NCBI GenBank assembly: GCA_021296255.1
Contig: JAGWAU010000001.1
Coordinates: 1-64,000, forward strand
Source of the DNA: Alphaproteobacteria bacterium
GTDB taxonomy: Bacteria > Pseudomonadota > Alphaproteobacteria > UBA2966
Reading direction: 5' to 3'
Length of the DNA: 64,000 nucleotides
Shown here: positions 28,350 to 35,856 of the stretch, one piece after another
How positions within the stretch are numbered: position 1 is the stretch's first letter
Layout: every line of letters begins with the position of its first letter
The notes under the pieces: generated by a model
The model's database searches: none
What the model saw: only the letters and a program-made list of their open reading frames with translations
What the model was told of the DNA's origin: nothing
Program-made: the position numbers and the translations under genes

Positions 28350-29327
28350 TTACGCCGCCCAGGATTCCTTTAGAAATCTCAGCCAATTGCCGCCAATGAC
28401 CTTGAAGATGCGTTGGTCCGGCCATCCGGCCCTTTCCATGGCGGTGGTCAGGTTGGGGTAATCGGAAAGGCGCTCGAAGCCTTTCGGAGGAGGCGGGCAG
28501 TCGTTCTCGCGTTTGACCACCAAACGCCCGACACCCTTGTCCATGGCATTCCGCCGGAAGAACGCGGCGCCCTGATCCTGGCAGAAGTCCGTTCCGATAC
28601 CGACGCTGTCCTCGCCGACGACATTGATGACGTGCTCCAGCGCCATGATGCAATCATCGACGGTCGTTTCGTCGCCCTTGATGAAGGGCGTGAAGGTCGC
28701 GAAACCCACGAACCCGCCCGTATCCGTGATCTCCCGCAGCTCTTCATCCGTCTTGTTGCGAGGATGGTCGCGCAGGGCCCTGGGACAACAGTGCGTGTAG
28801 GCGACGGGCCTTTTCGAATGCTCGATGGCGTCGCGCGTGGTCTGGGAGCCCACGTGGCTGAGGTCGATGAGGATGCCGAGCCGGTTCAGTTCGTCGATGA
28901 CGTCCCTGCCGTAGTCAGACAGGCCCAGATCCGTGCTTTCCCAGCATCCAGAACCGACCAAGTTCTGGGTCTGGTAAGTGAGCTGGATGACGCGGATCCC
29001 GAGGTCGCGGAACAGCCTCAGGCTGTCGATCCGGTCCTCGATCCCGCTCGCGTTCTGCCACCCGAGGATGATGCCTACCTTGTTTTCGGCCTTCGCCCGC
29101 TCGATGTCCTCGGCGTCAAAAACCTGGAGCAGGATGTCGTCGTTCTCATCGATCCAGCGCTTGAACTGCGCGATGTTGTGCATCGTGCTGACAAATCCAT
29201 CCCACACGCAGCACGTACAGTTTGCGGCGGTGATCCCGCCCCGGTGCATGTCCTCGAAGACCTCGCGACTCCATTTCGAGATCACAAGCCCGTCGATGAC
29301 GATTGCCTGACGATGGAGATCGCTCAT
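28350..29327 (-). CDS. Peptidase M19 (membrane dipeptidase) family protein with altered metal site
   Basis: The 325 residues follow the amidohydrolase TIM-barrel of renal-type dipeptidases: FDAEDIERAKAENKVGIILG, FRDLGIRVIQLTYQ, GLSDYGRDVIDELNRLGI, LIDLSHVG, the YTHCCPRALRDHPRN block and GIGTDF. His residues of LSHVG and YTHC are kept. However, the N-terminal His-x-Asp (usually DGHND) reads DGLVIS, and the bridging Glu of the EGG motif reads GWQN. Two metal sites are therefore incomplete, and the protein may bind one metal or be non-peptidolytic. It lies 99 nt upstream of the NMT1-like gene on the same strand. Confidence 0.8.
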   Translation of the reverse strand: MSDLHRQAIVIDGLVISKWSREVFEDMHRGGITAANCTCCVWDGFVSTMHNIAQFKRWIDENDDILLQVFDAEDIERAKAENKVGIILGWQNASGIEDRIDSLRLFRDLGIRVIQLTYQTQNLVGSGCWESTDLGLSDYGRDVIDELNRLGILIDLSHVGSQTTRDAIEHSKRPVAYTHCCPRALRDHPRNKTDEELREITDTGGFVGFATFTPFIKGDETTVDDCIMALEHVINVVGEDSVGIGTDFCQDQGAAFFRRNAMDKGVGRLVVKRENDCPPPPKGFERLSDYPNLTTAMERAGWPDQRIFKVIGGNWLRFLKESWAA

Positions 29328-29394
29328 CCGTGGCCCTCAGCTGTTCCCATCCCAAGTGAACGAGTTTACAGGCACGATCGAAGGGCGACAAAAT

Positions 29395-30912
29395 TTAGGC
29401 AAATCCCGCGATCCGCCGATAGCTCAGCGCCTCGGCGACATGGAGCCGTCTGACGCCGTCGGCACCATTGAGGTCAGCCAGGGTGCGGGCGACGCGCAGC
29501 GCCCGGTGATAGCCCCGCGCCGTGAGGCGCAAGCGTTCCGCCGCTTCGGCCAACAGCCGCGCGCCAGAGGCGTCGGGCGCGGCGACGCGTTCCAGCAATT
29601 CACCGTCCATCCCCGCATTGGTGCGTATCGCGCCCGCCGACAGGTTCGCGAAGCGACTCCGCTGGATCTCGCGGGCCGTGGCCACCCGCGCAGCGACCTC
29701 ATCCGTTCCCTCGGCAGGTGGCGGGAGCGAAAGGTCGGCGGCTTCGACCGCCGGCACCTCGATCTGCAGATCGATCCGATCCAAGAGCGGACCCGACAGC
29801 CTTGCCTGGTAGTCGCGGGCGCAACCGGGGGCCCTAGAACATCCCTGTGCCGGATCACCGAAATGGCCGCACTTGCAGGGATTCATGGCGGCGACGAGCT
29901 GGACCCGCGCGGGATAGGTGACATGGCCGTTCGCGCGCGCCACGGTGACCCGTCCGACCTCCAGCGGCTGGCGCAGCGACTCGAGGACGGCGCGCGGAAA
30001 CTCCGGCAGCTCATCCAGAAAGAGCACACCGTTATGGGCGAGCGAGACCTCCCCGGGCTGGGCCCGGACACCGCCCCCCACCATGGCGGCCGATGAGGCG
30101 GAGTGATGGGGATCTCGGTACGGGCGCCGGTTAGTAAGACCGCGGCCCGCGAGCAGCCCGGCGACCGACTGGATGACGCTGACCTCGAGCATCTCGCGCG
30201 CGTCCATCGCCGGCAACAGGCCCGGCAATCGCGCCGCGAGCATCGACTTGCCCGCACCCGGCGGTCCGCACATCAGCAGGTTGTGACCGCCCGCCGCCAC
30301 GACCTCTAGGGCACGCTTCGCGATTTCCTGGCCCTTGATATCCCGGAGGTCCGGAATCGCCGCGGCGTCATCCGCCGCCACCGGCTTGGGCCGGCGCAGG
30401 ACCTGTGTTCCCTTGACGTGGTTGACGAACGCCAGCAGCGACGGCGCGGCCACGATATCCACGTCGCCTGCCCACGCCGCCTCTCCGCCGCAGGGAGCCG
30501 GACAGACCAAGCCCCGACCATCCGCCGCGGCGTGAATGGCCGCCGGCAAGGCACCGGCCACGGGAGCGATCGCACCGTCCAGCGCCAGCTCGCCGAGGGC
30601 CGCGTGGGAGTCCATGGTGTCGGGCGGCATCACGTCCATGGCCGTAAGCAGACCGAGGGCGATTGGCAGATCGAAATGGCTGCCCTCCTTCAGCAGGTCT
30701 GCCGGCGAGAGATTCACGGTGATGCGTTTGGCCGGGAGTGCCAAGCCCATGGCGGACAAAGCCGCCCGCACCCGCTCCCGACTTTCCGCGACGGCCTTGT
30801 CAGGCAGCCCGACGATGCGAAAGGCGGGTACGCCACGGGCAACCTGCACCTGCACATCGACGTCGAGCACCTCGACGCCTTGGAACGCTACCGTACCCAC
30901 CCGTGCAACCAT
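29395..30912 (-). CDS. comM: YifB/ComM family Mg-chelatase-like AAA+ ATPase
   Basis: ComM is a hexameric branch-migration helicase that helps integrate DNA during natural transformation. The 505 residues have an N-terminal Lon-protease-like domain (about 1-170, no catalytic dyad needed). The AAA+ core has Walker A GPPGAGKS and Walker B GVLFLDELPEF, a Cys-containing insertion CKCGHFGDPAQGC, and a C-terminal Mg_chelatase_C domain (RLRLTARGYHRALRVARTLADL). It sits at the end of the gshB region, on the same strand but with about 420 nt between. Competence genes are otherwise absent from the window. Confidence 0.92.
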   Translation of the reverse strand: MVARVGTVAFQGVEVLDVDVQVQVARGVPAFRIVGLPDKAVAESRERVRAALSAMGLALPAKRITVNLSPADLLKEGSHFDLPIALGLLTAMDVMPPDTMDSHAALGELALDGAIAPVAGALPAAIHAAADGRGLVCPAPCGGEAAWAGDVDIVAAPSLLAFVNHVKGTQVLRRPKPVAADDAAAIPDLRDIKGQEIAKRALEVVAAGGHNLLMCGPPGAGKSMLAARLPGLLPAMDAREMLEVSVIQSVAGLLAGRGLTNRRPYRDPHHSASSAAMVGGGVRAQPGEVSLAHNGVLFLDELPEFPRAVLESLRQPLEVGRVTVARANGHVTYPARVQLVAAMNPCKCGHFGDPAQGCSRAPGCARDYQARLSGPLLDRIDLQIEVPAVEAADLSLPPPAEGTDEVAARVATAREIQRSRFANLSAGAIRTNAGMDGELLERVAAPDASGARLLAEAAERLRLTARGYHRALRVARTLADLNGADGVRRLHVAEALSYRRIAGFA

Positions 30913-31103
30913 GCGGGCTCCCTTCGACTCCCGAATGCATGTTCGTCAATGAAACCATCAGGGGCGATTTTCGGTATGACGGCGGGGGCATAGTCCAGTC
31001 TCCGCACCGAATCATCGTCGCGTCGCGCGAGTGCCTGAAGCAAGACCTATCAGGGGCACGCACACGTGCCGCGTCAAACTCCAGGCTCAGGAAGGATAAT
31101 GCG

Positions 31104-31208
31104 ATGATGTACGACGAAACCGATATGAAATCGAAGGCGGCGAGCCGATCGGCGCACGAGAAAGGGGGCGGACCCTTCGGTCCGCCCGAACGTTGGGGGC
31201 TGGAATAA
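31104..31208 (+). CDS. Candidate small protein, 34 residues
   Basis: An ATG at 31104 (or 31107) has AGGAAGGA seven bases upstream and opens a 34-codon frame. The product starts MMYDETDMKSKAASRSA and ends GGGPFGPPERWGLE. The tail loosely recalls the GGPxGPEPTRYGDWE motif of DUF1674 (succinate dehydrogenase assembly factor) proteins but stops before the KKGR..DF end, so homology is unproven. The GGPFGP codons coincide with a perfect hairpin, so this could instead be a leader peptide over an RNA structure. It lies on the strand opposite both neighbours. Confidence 0.3.
   Translation: MMYDETDMKSKAASRSAHEKGGGPFGPPERWGLE
31166..31187. terminator. Perfect 9-bp hairpin with CTTC/GAAG loop
   Basis: GGGCGGACC (31166-31174) pairs with GGTCCGCCC (31179-31187) around a 4-nt loop. 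On the minus strand it is followed by CCCTTTCT, a weak T-tract, so it could terminate a minus-strand transcript arriving from comM's upstream side. On the plus strand it falls inside the candidate small ORF. Confidence 0.45.
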
Positions 31209-31334
31209 CTACGGAGGAAGTTCAAAGGAGCGTTGCCGCCTGAGCACGCGTTTTAGCGAGCCCGCGTTGCACGAAGATGTTGGATGCATGACAGCCACGT
31301 TACGCACCGCGAAACGTGGTGATTTTCGGGATTG

Positions 31335-31790
31335 TCAAGCCCAGTGGCGACCGCTTGACGCGACGATGATGACGATCACGCCAAACACCAGATTCCAGCG
31401 AATTGCTCGGCGCATGCGATTCGCCTGGTAGTTGGTCTTGGCCCAGTCCTCCTGCTCGACCGCCGCCCGGAACCGCCTGTAGGGCACATGGTACAGGTGC
31501 CCAAAGATCAGCATCATGGCGATGCCGAGCACCTGCATGACGTGGACATGGAGATCCGCGTCCACGAACCCGCCGGATCCCCCCAACAGCATCCAGTATC
31601 CGGTCACGAGAAGCACTATGATCGCTCCCCAAACCCAGGGAAAGAACCAAAGAAACACCTTAGCGAAGAGACGGAAGCGCTGGGGCGGCTCGATGCGAAT
31701 CGAGGCGGGTCGCAGAATGACCAGGATGAAAAAGAACCCGCCGACCCACAGCACCGCAGCCAGCACGTGCAGCGCAGAGGCGACCACCAT
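31335..31790 (-). CDS. CopD-like integral membrane protein
   Basis: A 151-residue protein with four hydrophobic helices (LHVLAAVLWVGGFFFILVIL, WGAIIVLLVTGYWMLL, LGIAMMLIFGHLY, LVFGVIVIIVASS) and several His residues in or near membrane segments. The H.LAAVLWVGG start is typical of CopD and related heme or copper-associated membrane proteins. It lies 49 nt downstream of gshB on the same strand and may be co-transcribed. Function is not established; a copper or redox role is only suggested by family. Confidence 0.65.
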   Translation of the reverse strand: MVVASALHVLAAVLWVGGFFFILVILRPASIRIEPPQRFRLFAKVFLWFFPWVWGAIIVLLVTGYWMLLGGSGGFVDADLHVHVMQVLGIAMMLIFGHLYHVPYRRFRAAVEQEDWAKTNYQANRMRRAIRWNLVFGVIVIIVASSGRHWA

Positions 31791-31839
31791 CGCCGATCAG
31801 CCGATTCCGATCGAACGAGTCCCGCGCCGCATCAAGCGC

Positions 31840-32805
31840 TCAGGTCCTCGCGACCTTCGGCACGGTGCGATAGCGCTCTTCGATGGCATTCCAGATCTTA
31901 CCCGACAGATTGACACCGTCGAACCGGTCGATTTCCTGAATCCCGGTGGGTGACGTGACGTTGATTTCGGTAAGGAACCCGCCGATCACGTCGATCCCCA
32001 CGAAGACGAGGCCGTTCTCCCGGAGGCTGGGCCCGATGGCGTCGCAGATCTCCTGCTCCCGCGCCGTAATCGAGGTCTTCTCCGGCCGGGCGCCCACGTG
32101 CAGGTTGGCGCGGGCCTCGCCGTCCTTGGGAACCCGGGTCACACCGCCCACGACTTCTCCATCCACGAGGATGATGCGCTTGTCCCCTTCGCGAACCGCC
32201 GGCAGATACTTCTGCACCATGATGGGCTCGCGGTAGAATTCGGTGAACATCTCAAGGAGCGCGTTGAGGTTCTCGTCCCCCGGGCTGACATGGAAGACGC
32301 CGGAACCTCCGTTCCCGAACAGCGGCTTGACGACAATATCCTCGTATTTCTTTCGAAAGTCATGGATTTCCTTGGCGTCCGTCGTGATCAGGGTGGGCGG
32401 CATGAACTCGTCGAAGTGCGTGACGAACAGCTTTTCGGGGGCGTTGCGCACGTGCACGGGATCGTTGACCACCAGGGTCGCGGGATGGATGTGCTCGAGG
32501 AGGTGGGTAGCCGAAATATAAGCCATGTCGAACGGGGGATCCTGGCGCATCAGCACCACGTCTATGGTCGCGAGATCAATGGATTCGGGGCCGCCCAGAG
32601 AGAAATGGTTGCCAGCTTCGCGGCGGACGGTGAGCGGAGAAATGGTAGCGATCACCCGGCCTTCCCTGAGACTCAGGTCGCACGGCAGATAATGATAAAG
32701 CCCGTGGCCGCGTTTCTGGGCTTCCATCGCCAGCGCAAAGGTGCTGTCCGCAGCGATATCGATGGAATCCATGGGGTCCATTTGAATTGCGACGGCTAGG
32801 CTCAT
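31840..32805 (-). CDS. gshB: Glutathione synthetase
   Basis: GshB joins gamma-glutamylcysteine and glycine with ATP to make glutathione. The 321 residues follow the prokaryotic ATP-grasp enzyme: an N-terminal AVAIQMDPMDSIDIAADSTF, VLMRQDPPFDMAYI, the ATP-grasp block VVKPLFGNGGSGVF, QKYLPAVREGDKRIILVDG and FVGIDVIGGFLTEINVTSPTG. ATG 32805 gives MSLAVAIQMDP, the standard N-terminus, and is preferred to the longer frame from 32865. It follows the SirB1-like gene at 113 nt on the same strand. Confidence 0.95.
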   Translation of the reverse strand: MSLAVAIQMDPMDSIDIAADSTFALAMEAQKRGHGLYHYLPCDLSLREGRVIATISPLTVRREAGNHFSLGGPESIDLATIDVVLMRQDPPFDMAYISATHLLEHIHPATLVVNDPVHVRNAPEKLFVTHFDEFMPPTLITTDAKEIHDFRKKYEDIVVKPLFGNGGSGVFHVSPGDENLNALLEMFTEFYREPIMVQKYLPAVREGDKRIILVDGEVVGGVTRVPKDGEARANLHVGARPEKTSITAREQEICDAIGPSLRENGLVFVGIDVIGGFLTEINVTSPTGIQEIDRFDGVNLSGKIWNAIEERYRTVPKVART

Positions 32806-32918
32806 CCGTGACCTCATCGTGAACGTCGAGGGCTGACAGCGGTGCCGACCGGGAGAGCGTCCCACTCATCGATGCCGATCTCCGCACGGGCGGACCATAC
32901 GCCAGCCTTCAGCACCAC

Positions 32919-33746
32919 TCAATTCAGCTTGGCGTGGAGCTCCTGAATCAACGTCGCCGCATGGTGCTTGGCGGCATCGTGAGTGGACTTGTCCAGGAAC
33001 GTCTCTAGCGCCGTGATGGCCGATCCGAGATTGTCCGCCTGCGCTTCGAGCAAGCCGAGTTCGTACCAGGCGTTCACATGTTCCGGCGCGACCCGGATCA
33101 TCGACCTCAGGACGTTCGCGGCACGGATGACATCTCCGGATCTGAGGGCGCGCGATTTGATGTTGTTTTGCAGCCGCAACAGGATTTCACGATTGCCGAC
33201 GGCATCGAAGAATCGCTTTTCGAGTTCCGCATCCTTGCCCGCGAGCCGTTTGAACAGTTCCCGCAGGTCGTTCGCCTCGAGTCTGCGCCCGGGGGCGAAT
33301 GGATCCAGGATCACGCGCTCGCCGTCCCCTTCCATGCGTAGGAGGAAATGGCCGGGAAAATTGATACCGACCACCGGCCACCCCTGAGCCCGCCCGGCAT
33401 GGATATAGAGGATGCCGAGTGCTACCGGCAGTCCGCGGCGCCGATCGATCACGCGCATGAGGTTGGCGTTCTGAAGATCGTCGTAAGTCGCCCGGTCGCC
33501 CTCGTATCCGTATTCGGTCCCCAGGACTTCCGCCAGGACCGCGACGCGCTTGCCTGCGTCGTCCGCCTCGTGGGCGTGGCGCGCCGTGTCGTTGGCAAGA
33601 TCATCCAAGTGCCGGCAGTAGCGATCCGACGACACTCTCGGGCGGTCGATGGCGGCGAGGGCCAAGGCCGTGAGAGCGAGATCGACACCCGAATCCGGAC
33701 CGGTTCCCGCTTCGGTCAGAATCCGTTCAGCCTCGTTCGGGTCCAA
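32919..33746 (-). CDS. SirB1 family (transglutaminase-like with C-terminal TPR) protein
   Basis: A 275-residue protein with the SirB1 core: YDDLQNANLMRVIDRRRGLPVALGILYIHAGRAQGWPVVGINFPGHFLLRM, in which the NF.GHF.LR segment corresponds to a degenerate transglutaminase-like fold. A C-terminal helical repeat region follows (NAWYELGLLEAQADNLGSAI). The family is widely conserved next to housekeeping genes and has no settled biochemical function. Its position between the BON lipoprotein and gshB is typical of related genomes. Confidence 0.85.
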   Translation of the reverse strand: MDPNEAERILTEAGTGPDSGVDLALTALALAAIDRPRVSSDRYCRHLDDLANDTARHAHEADDAGKRVAVLAEVLGTEYGYEGDRATYDDLQNANLMRVIDRRRGLPVALGILYIHAGRAQGWPVVGINFPGHFLLRMEGDGERVILDPFAPGRRLEANDLRELFKRLAGKDAELEKRFFDAVGNREILLRLQNNIKSRALRSGDVIRAANVLRSMIRVAPEHVNAWYELGLLEAQADNLGSAITALETFLDKSTHDAAKHHAATLIQELHAKLN

Positions 33747-33781
33747 TGGTCTCGTCCGCTCATCGCGACGTCGGCCGGACG

Positions 33782-34399
33782 TCAGCTCTTCTCGCGAGGT
33801 CGGCCACCGCTGAGACGCACGTGGCTGATTACCTTTTGCACGCCGGCGATGTTCCGCGCGTACGTCGTAACCTTCTCAAGCTCCGACCCGGTGCGCGCGA
33901 TTCCCATGAGGTAGACGATTCCATTAACCGTCTCGACGGAGAAGTTGATGTCGGAAACATCCCGGTCGCGCAGCATCTGGAATCTCAGCTGAGCGGTGAT
34001 CTTCGCGTCCTTGAAGTAGTCGATGATGCCGTCCCGATCAGAGACCTGAATTTCATTGAGTACCTCCTGCACGCCGTTGGCCTGCCAAGCCAACCGAACC
34101 GCTTCGACCCGGTCATCCGGAGTGGGAACGACACCGGTCAGCAGGACCCGTCCCTCATGGACCTCGCTACCCACCCGGTTGAAAAGATCTTCGCTCGCCT
34201 GAAACAAATGGTGCTTGATCTGCAGCTGGATGGCGGTGTCATCGACCGCGGCGCCCACCGAACGTTCCTGGGCGGCGACAATTCCCGCGCTCGCCGCGCC
34301 GCCGGCAAGGAGGACAGGTCCGGCGCAGGCACTCAGCACCGACATTACTAGGAGAGAGAGAAGAACGATCAAAGTTCGGTGAGATGTACGCGGCGTCAT
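33782..34399 (-). CDS. BON-domain lipoprotein (OsmY/DolP-like)
   Basis: A 205-residue lipoprotein with signal sequence and lipobox ending LSAC (Cys25). It is followed by two BON domains (about 50-120 and 125-195), each with the central Gly-Val or Gly-Ile turn (VLLTGVVPTPDDR, VYLMGIARTGSELE). BON proteins bind phospholipid and support outer-membrane integrity in the periplasm; DolP is the two-BON-domain lipoprotein example and is encoded beside yraN/yraM in enterobacteria. The same neighbourhood (yraN, PBP activator, rsmI) is seen here, supporting a DolP-like role. Confidence 0.88.
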   Translation of the reverse strand: MTPRTSHRTLIVLLSLLVMSVLSACAGPVLLAGGAASAGIVAAQERSVGAAVDDTAIQLQIKHHLFQASEDLFNRVGSEVHEGRVLLTGVVPTPDDRVEAVRLAWQANGVQEVLNEIQVSDRDGIIDYFKDAKITAQLRFQMLRDRDVSDINFSVETVNGIVYLMGIARTGSELEKVTTYARNIAGVQKVISHVRLSGGRPREKS

Positions 34400-34474
34400 G
34401 GCGTTCTGCTCCAGATGACCGAGCCGCCACGCGATCGTCGCAGCCGGCGGCGCCCCACTCCTACGCTGAGCACA

Positions 34475-34843
34475 CTATATATGCCATGCGTTGGCGATAT
34501 GCACGGGAAGCCGCCACGGAACCACGAGCATGATGTCGAAGCGCGCATCCAACCCGGACAGCTTGGGCCGGGAAGCCAAAAAAACCTCGGCCGTTGCGGA
34601 AATCCGACGCCGCTGCCGCGGTCCAAGGGATTCGAGCGCATCGGCCAGGGTGCGCCGCAGTTTGATCTCGACGAATACGACGGTGCTTCCCCGGCGCGCG
34701 ACGATGTCGACCTCGCCGGCCGGGCCTCGGAATCGTCTGGCAAGAACGACGTATCCCCGGAGCCTCAGATGCAATGCGCAGAGCGATTCGGCGAGACGGC
34801 CGGCTCGCTCCCCTCTGCGGCGCGCCGTCGTGTCCCGTCGCAC
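34475..34843 (-). CDS. YraN family (UPF0102) nuclease-like protein
   Basis: This 122-residue protein has the restriction-endonuclease-like fold of YraN: RRRGERAGRLAESLCALHL, LRGYVVLARRFRGPAGEVDIVARRGSTVVFVEIKLR, with the D..E.K metal motif (GEVDIV, VEIKLR). It is suspected to act in DNA processing, but its target is unknown. The frame is open to 35023, but the GTG at 34843 overlaps the rsmI stop (TAGTG) and gives the normal family length, so it is translationally coupled to rsmI. This pairing is conserved widely. Confidence 0.88.
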   Translation of the reverse strand: MRRDTTARRRGERAGRLAESLCALHLRLRGYVVLARRFRGPAGEVDIVARRGSTVVFVEIKLRRTLADALESLGPRQRRRISATAEVFLASRPKLSGLDARFDIMLVVPWRLPVHIANAWHI

Positions 34844-35856
34844 TATGGGCCGTCCGCATCGGTGACGGCCGTGAGCTGCTTCTCGAGCTCCAACGCACGG
34901 CGATAGATGCATCGGCGGGGCATACCCGTATCCGCGACGACTTGGTCGACGGCATCGCGTAAGCTGAATTGCGCCAGCGCTTGACGCAGCGCGTCGTCCA
35001 ACGCCCGTTCGCCGAACTTCCATTCCGTGGGCGGGCCAACCAAGATCACGATTTCGCCCCGCGGCGGCGGCACCATTGCGGCCCGTCGCGCCAGATCACC
35101 GAGGGGACCGCGCACGACCTCTTCGTATCGCTTAGTCAGCTCGCGCGCCACGGCAGCCTCCCGCGATCCGAGTGCTTCGGCCATGTCCGCCAGCGTCCCG
35201 GCGAGGCGGCGAGGCGATTCGTAAAACACGAGAGTGGCGTCGAGGGCACGCAGCCCCTCCAGCGCCCGCCGGCGCGCGGCAGACCTGTTCGGCAGGAACC
35301 CGGCAAACATGAACCGATCCGTGGGCAGCCCGCCGACGGTTAGCGCCGCGATCATGGCCGTCGGCCCAGGCAGCGTCGTCACCGGTATGCCCGCGTCAAC
35401 GGCCGCACGAACCAGCTTGAACCCGGGATCGGATATCAGGGGAGTTCCCGAGTCCGACGTCAGGGCAACGGAGTCTCCGTCCAACAGACGGGCGACGAGC
35501 CTCGGCCGAACGCGTTCGGCATTGTGCTCGTGGTAGATGAGTGTCGGCGTGTCGATATCGTAGCGGCGCAGGAGGCGGCTGGTGATGCGCGTGTCCTCGC
35601 AGGCGATGATATCCACCCGCTCGAGGGTTTCCAGCGCCCGTACGGTTATGTCGCCCAGATTGCCGATCGGCGTCGCGGTCACGATCAAACCGGGCGGCGC
35701 ATCCGGCGAACCGGACGGCCCCTGCCTCGGCCGTTTACTCGCCGGCGTGCGGCGGGTACTTTTACGACCCGGGGAAGGGACTGCGGAGGAACTCTCGGTT
35801 GCGCCGACCGCCGACGTCCGGGCGCCCGTTCGCCCGCCAGATCCTTGCCGTGACAT
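34843..35856 (-). CDS. rsmI: 16S rRNA (cytidine(1402)-2'-O)-methyltransferase
   Basis: RsmI methylates the ribose of C1402 in the ribosomal decoding centre using SAM. The tetrapyrrole-methylase fold is clear from GLIVTATPIGNLGDIT, ACEDTRITSRLL, SDSGTPLISDPG, LPGPTAMIAAL and FYESPRRL. ATG 35856 gives 337 residues with a polar, low-complexity N-terminal extension of about 55 residues. No ATG or GTG start lies nearer the conserved core, so the 5' end overlaps the divergent PBP-activator gene by 58 nt. The stop overlaps the yraN start. Confidence 0.9.
   Translation of the reverse strand: MSRQGSGGRTGARTSAVGATESSSAVPSPGRKSTRRTPASKRPRQGPSGSPDAPPGLIVTATPIGNLGDITVRALETLERVDIIACEDTRITSRLLRRYDIDTPTLIYHEHNAERVRPRLVARLLDGDSVALTSDSGTPLISDPGFKLVRAAVDAGIPVTTLPGPTAMIAALTVGGLPTDRFMFAGFLPNRSAARRRALEGLRALDATLVFYESPRRLAGTLADMAEALGSREAAVARELTKRYEEVVRGPLGDLARRAAMVPPPRGEIVILVGPPTEWKFGERALDDALRQALAQFSLRDAVDQVVADTGMPRRCIYRRALELEKQLTAVTDADGP

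Larger units (their letters stand above)
30913..31334. other. Intergenic region upstream of comM
   Basis: This 422-nt gap contains one candidate small ORF (31104-31208) with a good ribosome-binding site and a strong hairpin (31166-31187), both listed separately. The rest shows no tRNA, promoter or repeat that I can support. Confidence 0.4.

Noticed and set aside
29405-29425. A tRNA-like TAGCTCAGCGCC string
   Set aside because: It lies within comM coding and no cloverleaf or T-arm follows.
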